A model generated the notes under the pieces. It made no database searches. It worked only from the letters and a program-made list of their open reading frames with translations, and had not been told where the DNA came from. A stretch of 64,000 bases of DNA from a virus. The DNA is taken from positions 1 through 64,000 of IMG/VR virus record IMGVR_UViG_3300023174_000056. One strand, 5' to 3'. Shown here piece by piece: positions 45,799-53,833 of the stretch. Positions within the stretch are counted from its first letter, which is position 1; every line of letters begins with the position of its first letter. The translations under genes and the position numbers were made by a program.

Positions 45799-45842
45799 AA
45801 CCCCTCTGTGACTTTTATATCACAGAGGGGTTTGAGTGTAAA
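45799..45842 (-). promoter_or_regulatory. composite terminator with nested promoter
   Basis: A 13-bp perfect hairpin (45799-45811 with 45820-45832) followed by TTCTTTT ends the nrdJ transcript. A promoter lies in the same DNA: -35 TTTACA (45837-45842), 17-base spacer ending in TGA, and -10 TATAAA placed in the hairpin loop. Transcripts starting here carry only the right arm and cannot form the terminator. Confidence 0.82.
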
Positions 45843-45850
45843 GAGCCTAA

Positions 45851-48241
45851 TTAATAACACTTACTCCAGCCACAGCCTTCTTTACAGGTAGCGCAGCCAT
45901 CTTGATAAACTAGTTTGCCACTACAATCTGGACAGGTAGATGCTGAACCAGTTACTTCCTCGCCTTGCTTGATGTATTCTTTCAATACACGGGCAACTGC
46001 TTTACTAAAAGTTGTCATGCTTTCAGTTTCGCTCTTGAGAATTTGCTCAACGATAAACTTAACATCAGCACCGTGGCGTAGTGATAGTGAAATCAAACGA
46101 GTCAAGTCGGCGTATTGAGTATTTTGGAATGCATCCTTGATATCATCAATTAGTCCGTCTTCACCAAAGGTTAGTTGGTAATGACCTGTTTTCTTTTTAA
46201 TTACCTTGCCTGATTTGATGCTTGAAGGAATGGTAATTTTATTTGCTTGTCCACCAAAGACTTCATATGGCTTCCCGTCAAATAAGCCAACCAACACGAC
46301 CCACTTTTCACCTTTAACTGTCAAGTGATGAATGTTGCAGTCTAGAGCTTGCTTGCGTTTTGGAGCCTTGTGTTGTTGGAATTCTTCTTCCTTCTTTGGT
46401 TCCGCCGTGATTAATACACCGTCACGTGAACCATCAACATAAACAGTAATACCCTTTAAGCCTAGCTTCCAGCCATTTAGGTATAGTTCACCAACAACTT
46501 CTGGTGTTGTGCCTCTTGGAAGATTAATTGTTGATGAAATTGAGTGGTCAATATAGTTCTGAATCGTCGCTTGGATCTTAACACGATTCTGCCAGTTAAT
46601 ATTATCGCTCTCAACGAAGAAATCTGGAACCGTATCGGTTTTCATCATTTCAAGATATTCTAGTACGTTATGATGATAAACCTTGAAGTTAATCCAGCGA
46701 TCACCAAGTTGATCAACGAAATCAGCCTTTGTATTCATCTCTGATTGATCTAGTTTACGACGACGAATATAGAAGTTCTTGAATACTGGTTCAATACCAG
46801 ATGATGTTTGTGATTCAATAGAAACTGATCCTGTTGGAGCATTGGTCAATAAGGCAATGTTGCGGCGACCGTGTTTTGCCATTTCCTTCTTGATTTGCTC
46901 TGGGAGGCGTTTGATGAATTCATTTTCTTTCTCTAGACCCCAGTTGAAGATTGGGAATGCGCCACGCTCTTTAGCCATATTAACGCTCATGGCATAAGCT
47001 GAATCACGTAATACCTTATAGATTTGGTCAATTAGTTCAATACCTTCTTCTGAATCATAGCGAATGCCGCAACGAGCAATAGCATCAGCTAGACCGTGTG
47101 TGCCTAAACCAGTTCTACGCCCATCTTCACAAGCCTTTAATAGTTTAGTCCAAAGCTCTTTTTCATTTTGTGTATCACATAGATTAATAATTGCAGTGAG
47201 CTTTTCAATCTCAAGGTCAATCAAATCATCTGATAGACGCATAGCTTTACGAGCTACTTGCTCAAAATGAGTTAAATCAAAATAAGCCTCTTTAGTAAAA
47301 GCGTTCTTTACAAAGTGCTTTAGGTTAATTGAGATTAAGCGGCAGCTATCGTAAGCAGATAGTGGGATCTCTCCGCATGGGTTTGTTGTTAGGGTCTTAA
47401 ATTGTGGATAGCTATGAGCTGGTAGATTCTTTACAATATTGTCCCACATCAACAAACCAGGTTCAGCAGTCTTTGTAGCTGATTCTACTACTAGTTTCCA
47501 GATTTCCTTGGCTTTTACAACCTTAGTGAATTTTGGATTTGGTGAACCAACTGGGAAGTGAAGGGTAAAATCTTCATCAGCTTCTACAGCCTTCATGAAA
47601 TCATCAGTAATACGAATTGATACGTTCGCACCTGTTACCTTGGTGAGATCGTGCTTCATTACTGCAAATTTCTCAACGTCTGGATGGCGAACGTCAATTG
47701 AAATCATAAGAGCGCCACGGCGGCCATTTTGACCAATCATACGGCAAACATATGAATAAAAGTCAGCAAATGACCAAGCACCAGTTGTAGTACCAGCACT
47801 ATTATTTACTGGCATATTCTCTGGACGTAGATCGGTAATATCAATACCAACACCGCAACGACGCTTAAATAGGTTTGCTAGATCCTTACCCGCATCAATA
47901 ATTGACGTAACTGTATCTTCTGGATTAGCAACTACAACACAGTTGCTTAATGAAGATAGCGCAAAGTTGTTACCAATACCATACATTGGTGAACCTTGTG
48001 GTACAACCCATTTAAATTCCTTGAATAGTTCAAGAATCTCTTGCTCTGACATGGCATTAGGATATTTAGCTTCTACTCTAGCAAATTCCTTAGCAAGACG
48101 GCTATGCATATCGTCTGGTGTCAGTTCGTAATAATTCTCTTGCTTATCTTTTAGGGCGTATTTAAAGAATACGTTTGCAGCCAGACCATCGCCCTTAAAG
48201 TATTTATTTGTAGCTTCTTGTACTTGTTGTTTAGTATACAT
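45851..48241 (-). CDS. nrdJ: class II (B12-dependent) ribonucleotide reductase
   Basis: A 796-residue enzyme reducing ribonucleotides to deoxyribonucleotides with adenosylcobalamin. Seen: SLSNCVVVANP, the B12/substrate region AGTTTGAWSFADFYSYV, GRRGALM, NPCGEIPLSAYDSCRL (catalytic Asn-Cys-Glu), NAPTGSVSIE phosphate loop, and a C-terminal cysteine cluster (CPDCSG, CATCKEGCGW) that relays electrons from thioredoxin. A thioredoxin gene lies three bases upstream. No NrdB is needed. The phage thus depends on host cobalamin. Confidence 0.96.
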   Translation of the reverse strand: MYTKQQVQEATNKYFKGDGLAANVFFKYALKDKQENYYELTPDDMHSRLAKEFARVEAKYPNAMSEQEILELFKEFKWVVPQGSPMYGIGNNFALSSLSNCVVVANPEDTVTSIIDAGKDLANLFKRRCGVGIDITDLRPENMPVNNSAGTTTGAWSFADFYSYVCRMIGQNGRRGALMISIDVRHPDVEKFAVMKHDLTKVTGANVSIRITDDFMKAVEADEDFTLHFPVGSPNPKFTKVVKAKEIWKLVVESATKTAEPGLLMWDNIVKNLPAHSYPQFKTLTTNPCGEIPLSAYDSCRLISINLKHFVKNAFTKEAYFDLTHFEQVARKAMRLSDDLIDLEIEKLTAIINLCDTQNEKELWTKLLKACEDGRRTGLGTHGLADAIARCGIRYDSEEGIELIDQIYKVLRDSAYAMSVNMAKERGAFPIFNWGLEKENEFIKRLPEQIKKEMAKHGRRNIALLTNAPTGSVSIESQTSSGIEPVFKNFYIRRRKLDQSEMNTKADFVDQLGDRWINFKVYHHNVLEYLEMMKTDTVPDFFVESDNINWQNRVKIQATIQNYIDHSISSTINLPRGTTPEVVGELYLNGWKLGLKGITVYVDGSRDGVLITAEPKKEEEFQQHKAPKRKQALDCNIHHLTVKGEKWVVLVGLFDGKPYEVFGGQANKITIPSSIKSGKVIKKKTGHYQLTFGEDGLIDDIKDAFQNTQYADLTRLISLSLRHGADVKFIVEQILKSETESMTTFSKAVARVLKEYIKQGEEVTGSASTCPDCSGKLVYQDGCATCKEGCGWSKCY

Positions 48242-48243
48242 TA

Positions 48244-48498
48244 TTAACCCTCTAGGAATTCCTTAACTCTTACTACGTTTTGTGCTCCAACTAGACGCTT
48301 AACTTCTTCATTGTCTTCGATAAGCATAAAAGTTGGAACACCTCTAATATCAAAATCTTTTGCCATATCAGACTGTTCATCAATATCTACAACTTCAAAC
48401 TGTACGTCACTTCTTGCCTCTTTTAACTGTTGGAATACGGGTTTCGCTTGTTTACATGGCCCACACCAACTTGCGGAAAACATTACAATTTTTTTCAT
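48244..48498 (-). CDS. trxA: thioredoxin
   Basis: An 84-residue thioredoxin with the redox site SASWCGPCKQ (residues ~8-17) and the cis-proline in RGVPTFML. Shorter than cellular thioredoxin (~105). Position directly upstream of nrdJ indicates it reduces the ribonucleotide reductase. Overlaps the helicase gene by four bases. Confidence 0.95.
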   Translation of the reverse strand: MKKIVMFSASWCGPCKQAKPVFQQLKEARSDVQFEVVDIDEQSDMAKDFDIRGVPTFMLIEDNEEVKRLVGAQNVVRVKEFLEG

Positions 48499-49877
48499 GA
48501 TGCCCTTTGCTCCTTTTTATAATTTTTATACTTTTGTTTTAAGTTTTCTTCTTGTTTCTTTGTTGCTTTTTCCATAATTTCCGTTGCGGTTTCCGTGCTT
48601 TGTTGTAATACTTTAATTTTAACGTTCGCAGTATCCATGAAAATTGGGAACACCAATCCATCAGGACCATTTCTGTTCTTGGCAACAAAAATACGCCCTT
48701 CGTTTGTGTTCTTATCCTTTATTGTTCTGGAAATTGTGAAAATGAAGTCTGCGACGAAGCATTTATTGAAGGCTTCTGAAATGCTTTCCATCGTAATAAC
48801 CTCTGCGTTGAGTCCGCTTCGGTTAGTCTGAGATGCAGTCCAAACAGGACACCCATAGATCTGTGCAATAGCCCGCATTTCTTCATAGATGCTCTCCAAT
48901 TCATTACGCTTCTCTCTCTGAGCTGTGATAGGTCTAATTAGATCTCCGTAATCTACAATGACCATATCAATTTTAAAATCTTTACGTTTTAATTTTTCAA
49001 GATGGTTTTTAATTGTATTTGTCGTGGCCGACTTAGTTGGGTATTCTTTAACAATAAGTTTACCTTTGATATCCTTAATGTTTTCCCAAACCATCTCTTT
49101 TTGGTCTTTTACATCTGATAAAGCAATACCAGAAATACAAGAGTCATAACGTAGTGCCACAACTTTGTCTTGTAATTCCAATGAGTAGTGTACCACATTC
49201 TTGCCAGCTTTTAATGCAGCTGCTCCAAGATGCACAAGCGCCATACTTTTACCTGCGCCAGTTGGTGCAATAACTACTCCAAGTTCACCTTTACCTAATC
49301 CACCTTTTGTGATGCTATCAATCAGTTCCCAATCTGTTGAAAGAGGATTACGTGCCATAACTTCAAAGCGCTTCTCAAAATCAACAATAAAATCATAACC
49401 ATGATTATTATCAGTTCCAAGCTTTAACGCATCATTGATAATCTTGCTAATTTCATCATATGATGATTGTTGAATCAACCCAACTGATTTAATCATTGCT
49501 TCTTTTAATTTTTGTTTTCTACAAAAATCGAGAGAAACATCCTTAATATGTTGCTCGCCGTCCAATGAAAATTCATTAGCCTGAACTCTTGCAAAGAATT
49601 CTCTTGTTTGCTTCTGTAACAGCTCTGGTTCTTTTTCAATCTCTGTACGTAAAATAGTTGTAATCGTATCTCTTGAAGGATGCGTGCCATATTTCTTACG
49701 ATATTCAAAAACTTTTTCTACGAAAAGACGTAAATATTTTAATTCAAAAAAAATAGGATCCAGTACTTCACTAATTTGATCACAAAATACACGGTCATCT
49801 AACATAATTTGTACTAAATTTTCTTGGAACTTTGTTCCATATTTTTCAAAAGTCGCTTTTTCATTTACAAATGACAT
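48495..49877 (-). CDS. dnaB: replicative DNA helicase (DnaB/gp41 family)
   Basis: A 460-residue hexameric 5'-3' helicase. N-terminal helical domain, then the RecA-like motor: Walker A VIAPTGAGKSMALVH near residue 205, VVHYSLEL, Walker B IDMVIVDYGDLI near residue 305, WTASQTNR (motif H3) and AKNRNGPDG near the end. Acts with the phage DnaE at the fork. The C-terminus is a lysine-rich helix. Confidence 0.95.
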   Translation of the reverse strand: MSFVNEKATFEKYGTKFQENLVQIMLDDRVFCDQISEVLDPIFFELKYLRLFVEKVFEYRKKYGTHPSRDTITTILRTEIEKEPELLQKQTREFFARVQANEFSLDGEQHIKDVSLDFCRKQKLKEAMIKSVGLIQQSSYDEISKIINDALKLGTDNNHGYDFIVDFEKRFEVMARNPLSTDWELIDSITKGGLGKGELGVVIAPTGAGKSMALVHLGAAALKAGKNVVHYSLELQDKVVALRYDSCISGIALSDVKDQKEMVWENIKDIKGKLIVKEYPTKSATTNTIKNHLEKLKRKDFKIDMVIVDYGDLIRPITAQREKRNELESIYEEMRAIAQIYGCPVWTASQTNRSGLNAEVITMESISEAFNKCFVADFIFTISRTIKDKNTNEGRIFVAKNRNGPDGLVFPIFMDTANVKIKVLQQSTETATEIMEKATKKQEENLKQKYKNYKKEQRAS

Positions 49878-49898
49878 CTTAACCCCGTTGGAAGTCTA

Positions 49899-49928
49899 AC
49901 TATACAACAGAACATTAACAGTTTTCAA
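49899..49928 (-). promoter_or_regulatory. possible promoter of the helicase operon
   Basis: -35 TTGAAA, 18-base spacer, -10 TATAGT; overlaps the end of the exonuclease gene. Weaker than the consensus family. Confidence 0.5.
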
Positions 49929-50880
49929 GCTGAATCTTTTTGAGCTGCATAAACAGGTCTGAAAAATCCATTTCGCCAAATCCATCTTGAATGGACATAC
50001 GAATAATTTCCAATTTATTAAATGTACATTCACTATTTTCTAGTGCATAGTTTATGCTTAGGCTATCTTGTACAGATATATTTGGCACACCTAATTGCAT
50101 TATTTTATAATTATCTCTAACACGGTTTTGTTGTTCTAGTACCATCTTATATGCTTTTACTTCCGCTTCTGTTGTTTTACAAACTTCTAAAATATCATCA
50201 ATCGTGTAACTTTTTTCTTCTTTTAGCATCGGAAAACGTTTTGCTACAGTTGGCAATCCAATACCATCAACGCCATCAATATTATCTGACTTATCGCCCG
50301 ATAATGCACGGGCTAAACAAAAATTGTTAGGATGAATACCGTATTCTTCAACAATCTTTTTTTTATTTAAGACTTCGTGTTGCACTGGTCTATAAAGTAC
50401 AGTTGATTCGTTACACAATTGTATAAAATCTTTATCACTTGATACTATAACTTTGTTATATTCTTTCAGTGTATGATGATTAGCAACGGCAGAAATAAGA
50501 TCATCGGCTTCTACTCCATCAAGTAAAAGTTGTATAACTGGCATTTCATTAATATACTCTGCAAGTCTTGTCATTTGCCAGATTTTATTATCAATTTCTT
50601 CGTTGTCTGATAGGTTCTGTATGTTCCTATTTAATCTAATAGGTTTTCTGCCTTCTTTGTAATTTTTATTCATTGCCTTACGTTTGGCAGATCCGCCTTT
50701 GCCATCCCAACAAATAACAACACGGTTGGGGTTTACTTCACGACAAAGTTTTTGTAGAATTTTAAGAAACCCTTTTAATCCACCAATTGGCTGACCATTC
50801 GTTGAAACACTTGGATCAACTATATAAGCACGAAAATAGTTATTATTTCCATCAATAATTAAAACTTTTTTCTTATCCAT
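49915..50880 (-). CDS. 5'-3' exonuclease / flap endonuclease
   Basis: A 321-residue FEN-family nuclease like T5 D15 and T4 RNase H. Acidic metal sites: IIDGNNNYFRAY (N-terminal), VVICWDGKG, LDGVEADDLI, VSSDKDFIQL, and the helix-3-turn region LSGDKSDNIDGVDGIG. It removes RNA primers and 5' flaps; with the PolA-type enzyme at 57187 it could process Okazaki fragments. Confidence 0.94.
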   Translation of the reverse strand: MDKKKVLIIDGNNNYFRAYIVDPSVSTNGQPIGGLKGFLKILQKLCREVNPNRVVICWDGKGGSAKRKAMNKNYKEGRKPIRLNRNIQNLSDNEEIDNKIWQMTRLAEYINEMPVIQLLLDGVEADDLISAVANHHTLKEYNKVIVSSDKDFIQLCNESTVLYRPVQHEVLNKKKIVEEYGIHPNNFCLARALSGDKSDNIDGVDGIGLPTVAKRFPMLKEEKSYTIDDILEVCKTTEAEVKAYKMVLEQQNRVRDNYKIMQLGVPNISVQDSLSINYALENSECTFNKLEIIRMSIQDGFGEMDFSDLFMQLKKIQLENC

Positions 50881-51209
50881 TATTTACCCCTTGGATATTG
50901 CTTATAAATCTCTTCAACTGTTAAATCAAGAATTTCATTAGCATAATCTTCGGCATCGAGCCAATGTTCTTGACAGCGAATGTACCAAGCAATTGCTTCT
51001 TGGATTTCATTACGTTCTTTCTGCATTTCGTCAGCAAAATCAGCCTCGCAGCCAATTATTGTAACGGCCATTTTAGCCCTATCTAATAGGGTTGTTTCTA
51101 TTTCCTTGCCGTCAATAGTTACAAGCCCAGCTGGGTATAGTGCTTCGTAGGCTTCTTTTATTTGAGCTTTTAAATTTTTATTTTCTTCCAATAATTCTTC
51201 GTAAGTCAT
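50880..51209 (-). CDS. hypothetical coiled-coil protein (109 aa)
   Basis: Start at MTYEELLEE after GAGG; the longer frame overlaps the deaminase gene without a binding site. An N-terminal coiled coil (LLEENKNLKAQIKEAYEAL), then helices with CEADFADEMQKER. Acidic, unrecognised. One-base overlap with the exonuclease gene. Confidence 0.7.
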   Translation of the reverse strand: MTYEELLEENKNLKAQIKEAYEALYPAGLVTIDGKEIETTLLDRAKMAVTIIGCEADFADEMQKERNEIQEAIAWYIRCQEHWLDAEDYANEILDLTVEEIYKQYPRGK

Positions 51210-51216
51210 ATTATCC

Positions 51217-51567
51217 TCAAAATTTGTAAGTTCCAATAAATTCATTATCAACAGAATAATAAACCTGCCTGATACCACGCTCCTGCATTAATGCATGACA
51301 CATAGTGCAAGGCTTGCTCATTCTGTCTTCTTTTTTACCCTTAGAAGCTCTTGCAACATACATAATAGCGCCCTTAGTTTGCGAGCGAGGAATGTTAAGA
51401 AGAGCTTTAACCTCTGCGTGATACGTAGAAACACCTTTTTCTTCGGGACGAAACTTTGCACCAACAGAAGAATACTTTTCAGAATTAATACCGAGATTAA
51501 TGACAGCACCGCCCCTAACAAGAACAGCACCATGACGAAAATTACCATAAGTTGAACATTCTGCCAT
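51217..51567 (-). CDS. dCMP/cytidine deaminase-family enzyme
   Basis: A 116-residue zinc-dependent deaminase: YHAEVKALL (zinc His and catalytic Glu, residues ~49-57) and KPCTMCHALM (two zinc Cys, near residue 85). FRHGAVLVRGG is the usual first strand. In this context it most likely turns dCMP into dUMP for ThyX. It lacks the extra insertion and allosteric region of T4 dCMP deaminase, so a tRNA- or cytidine-directed role cannot be excluded. Confidence 0.88.
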   Translation of the reverse strand: MAECSTYGNFRHGAVLVRGGAVINLGINSEKYSSVGAKFRPEEKGVSTYHAEVKALLNIPRSQTKGAIMYVARASKGKKEDRMSKPCTMCHALMQERGIRQVYYSVDNEFIGTYKF

Positions 51568-51571
51568 TTTC

Positions 51572-51655
51572 TTAGCTAACTGAAAGATACCTCCGTACTC
51601 TGTTGCTTGTATCCTTCTTTGCTACAATAATCTCCTGCGGGTCGTCGTTGTCCAT
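51572..51655 (-). CDS. possible 27-residue leader peptide
   Basis: Frame of 27 codons directly after the composite promoter 51665-51708, with AGGAGG nine bases before its ATG. It ends four bases before the deaminase ATG, so it could be a small protein or a leader coupling deaminase translation. No recognisable sequence. Confidence 0.45.
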   Translation of the reverse strand: MDNDDPQEIIVAKKDTSNRVRRYLSVS

Positions 51656-51664
51656 AAAGTAGAA

Positions 51665-51708
51665 CCTCCTAGTGTTCTCATACTACCACTAGGAGGCTCA
51701 GTTGTCAA
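51665..51708 (-). promoter_or_regulatory. composite terminator with nested promoter
   Basis: Perfect 10-bp hairpin CCTCCTAGTG/CACTAGGAGG (51665-51674 with 51687-51696) ends the operon to its right. -35 TTGACA (51703-51708), 17-base spacer ending in TGG, and -10 TAGTAT inside the loop start the deaminase operon. The right arm supplies the AGGAGG ribosome binding site in the new transcript. Confidence 0.82.
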
Positions 51709-51905
51709 GAGGCACTCGACAGAAGTTTTAAATTCCAAGGATATACATAATTCCTATCTTTTTCATCAAGAATTAATTTGATGTTAACAGTGCCATTATG
51801 TTCGCTTGTTTTATTTATTTTCATTACAAGAGCTATGGTTTTTCTATCGCCATTCCACGTATCAGTATATTCTACTAAGTCTCCAACTTTTGGTTTGTAC
51901 CCCAT
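51705..51905 (-). CDS. hypothetical SH3-like protein (66 aa)
   Basis: KVGDLVEYTDTW, RKTIALVMKIN and VNIKLILD form a compact small-barrel pattern. Unrecognised. Its stop touches the -35 of promoter 51665-51708. Overlaps the next gene by 31 bases. Confidence 0.7.
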   Translation of the reverse strand: MGYKPKVGDLVEYTDTWNGDRKTIALVMKINKTSEHNGTVNIKLILDEKDRNYVYPWNLKLLSSAS

Positions 51906-52354
51906 TGTGCGCTCCTAACTGCATCGTATTCTTTTCTGCAAGGATCGCAAAGAGTTATAATCCAACCTTCATTATTTTGTTTACCTGGATTACCGCAATG
52001 TTCACAAGTGCGGGCCGACATACCTTCAGCCATACTGATTAAGCCATAAATATATTCGTCTGTTGAATTTGTATAAAATCTTAAGCCACCAAATTTTTCT
52101 TTTACTTGTGTTGCTTGAATTACAGGAATAAGATCAGACTCTTTTGCTTTTCCATCTTCGATATCTCTTTGTATCTTCCAATTTAAATTACGGTTATACC
52201 CCATAATTCTGCCGCAAAGAGCATCAATAATATTATACCATCCATCGCCGCATTCAATTCCCCAACACATACAAGTTTGTGACATTGGAAGATCTTTTTG
52301 CACAAATATTTCAGGGTATTTTTCAAATAGTTTTTTCTCTAATTCTTCTTTCAT
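51875..52354 (-). CDS. conserved phage zinc-binding protein (159 aa)
   Basis: CMCWGIECGDGWYNIIDALC (residues ~28-47), EKFGGLRFYTN and CEHCGNPG ... LCDPC are blocks seen in a conserved but uncharacterised family of phage and bacterial proteins. The C-terminal cysteines form a zinc ribbon. Function unknown. Confidence 0.78.
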   Translation of the reverse strand: MKEELEKKLFEKYPEIFVQKDLPMSQTCMCWGIECGDGWYNIIDALCGRIMGYNRNLNWKIQRDIEDGKAKESDLIPVIQATQVKEKFGGLRFYTNSTDEYIYGLISMAEGMSARTCEHCGNPGKQNNEGWIITLCDPCRKEYDAVRSAQWGTNQKLET

Positions 52355-52356
52355 TA

Positions 52357-52629
52357 CTAAAACCTTTCTCTAAGGAATAAAAAGATAACTGTTCCAACGG
52401 TGTAACCAAATCCATTAAAAAATGCAATTTTTAATTTGTTTATCAACCCTTCTTCTTCTACCAATAAGATCATCGGCAACATACTAATAAATGGATAAGT
52501 AAAATTGGCAAGAATTGCAACTGTATAATTGTTATGATTTGCCGACCAAGCACACATCGAAAACCAAAATTCTAAGAGAAGAGATGATACAAATGCAAAT
52601 ATATATTTATGTTTTTTTATAAAATCCAT
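52357..52629 (-). CDS. membrane protein with three helices (90 aa)
   Basis: Hydrophobic segments at about residues 9-29, 35-55 and 68-87, short loops, basic N-terminus inside. Size and topology fit small phage membrane proteins such as holins, but there is no diagnostic motif. Starts with a one-base overlap at the UV endonuclease stop. Confidence 0.72.
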   Translation of the reverse strand: MDFIKKHKYIFAFVSSLLLEFWFSMCAWSANHNNYTVAILANFTYPFISMLPMILLVEEEGLINKLKIAFFNGFGYTVGTVIFLFLRERF

Positions 52630-53558
52630 TAATTTTCAATTCCAAATTCTTGGCGCATTTTTAATAGAGCGATATTTTTCATTTTTGCCTCGACATCAAC
52701 ATCGATTATGTTACCACGAATCGCTTCCAGTTGCAAGGGTGGAACATAACGAATCATTTGTGAATGCGCTCGCTTTTGGTTGAACGCAGCATTTTCCATG
52801 CCGATTTCAGTATTTGAGATATGCTGGAGAGGCTTGATACCGCCCCAAGTGTCAATAGTGCTACGAAAAGCATCATCAAATAATAGATCGCCACTACCAA
52901 AGTTATAATGGTGGCTATCAAAAACAATAGGGACATTAGTGCGGCTGCTAATATCGAGTAGCTGGCGGACATTATAGCATTTTTCATCATTTTCAAGTGT
53001 TAATCTTCCCTTGACTGATTCTGGAAGAGTCTGAATTACTTCAACCAACTTTTCAGAACGTTTTGCCTTACCACCATGAATGTTAATTGCATAATAAGGA
53101 GTTCTATCAAAATTCATCATATCAAAAATCCAAGCATGGTATTCCAATTCCTTAATACTGTTCTGGACAACAGAATCTCTGTCGCTGCTGATGACACAAA
53201 ATTGACCTGGATGTGTTGTCACTCTAATATTTGAGGCTTTGAACCGCTTTCCAGCAAGCTGCAAGTCGTTTTTAATTTGTTCATCGTTTCTAGCAATATC
53301 TCCACAGAATTCAAATAGTGGGAACAAGCTACTTGAAATTCGGAAAGATTTGATATTGTGTTCGTTGAGTCGAGGAATGATTTGCAGGATTTCCTTGACG
53401 TTTCCACGATAAGTTGCAAGAATTCTCTCTCTGCTATATTTGCCATTTTTGTATGCGCCTAATTGTAGAGACTTTTCATCAATAATATTTTCACTAAGTA
53501 GCTTGCCGTTTCGATTTGTTCTCTGTTCGATCCACTGACAACACAACCCAAGACTCAT
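52629..53558 (-). CDS. uvsE: UV damage endonuclease (UvsE/UVDE)
   Basis: A 309-residue TIM-barrel repair nuclease that nicks DNA 5' to UV lesions. MSLGLCCQWIE start, FRISSSLFPL, VTTHPGQFCVIS, YAINIHGGKAKR, LTLENDEK, VPIVFDSHHYN and the C-terminal HSQMI carry the metal-binding His/Glu/Asp set. Presence in a phage suggests exposure to sunlight or protection of the phage genome. Confidence 0.94.
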   Translation of the reverse strand: MSLGLCCQWIEQRTNRNGKLLSENIIDEKSLQLGAYKNGKYSRERILATYRGNVKEILQIIPRLNEHNIKSFRISSSLFPLFEFCGDIARNDEQIKNDLQLAGKRFKASNIRVTTHPGQFCVISSDRDSVVQNSIKELEYHAWIFDMMNFDRTPYYAINIHGGKAKRSEKLVEVIQTLPESVKGRLTLENDEKCYNVRQLLDISSRTNVPIVFDSHHYNFGSGDLLFDDAFRSTIDTWGGIKPLQHISNTEIGMENAAFNQKRAHSQMIRYVPPLQLEAIRGNIIDVDVEAKMKNIALLKMRQEFGIEN

Positions 53559-53779
53559 TTTAAATCTCCAATTTCATATATTACGCTATCAAGCGCAGCT
53601 TGCCTTGCCTCTTCTATTGTGGAAGCATATCCTTTTTCTTCCACTTTAACGTGCCACCAATACAGTCCATCTTCGGGCCTTGGGCCACCAATGATAATTT
53701 TGATAGGGCCATTGTCGCCAATAATTTTAACTTTCTCTGCGTGTTTAAGATCTAGCGTAGTCCATTCAAGTTTAGACAT
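53555..53779 (-). CDS. hypothetical protein (74 aa)
   Basis: Start at MSKLEWTT after GAGG. Strand-rich with YWWHVKVEEKGYASTIEEARQAAL, a typical small alpha-beta plait seen in many host-like helper proteins. Unrecognised. Immediately follows the composite promoter and overlaps uvsE by four bases. Confidence 0.7.
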   Translation of the reverse strand: MSKLEWTTLDLKHAEKVKIIGDNGPIKIIIGGPRPEDGLYWWHVKVEEKGYASTIEEARQAALDSVIYEIGDLK

Positions 53780-53785
53780 AAAAAA

Positions 53786-53827
53786 CCTCACCCTCTAGAT
53801 AGTAGCAGGGTGAGGTAGAGATGTCAA
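53786..53827 (-). promoter_or_regulatory. composite terminator with nested promoter
   Basis: Hairpin CCTCACCCT/AGGGTGAGG (53786-53794 with 53807-53815) plus six Ts ends the recA transcript. -35 TTGACA (53822-53827), 17-base spacer ending in TGC and -10 TACTAT in the loop start the uvsE operon. Confidence 0.82.
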
Positions 53828-53833
53828 GCTCTT

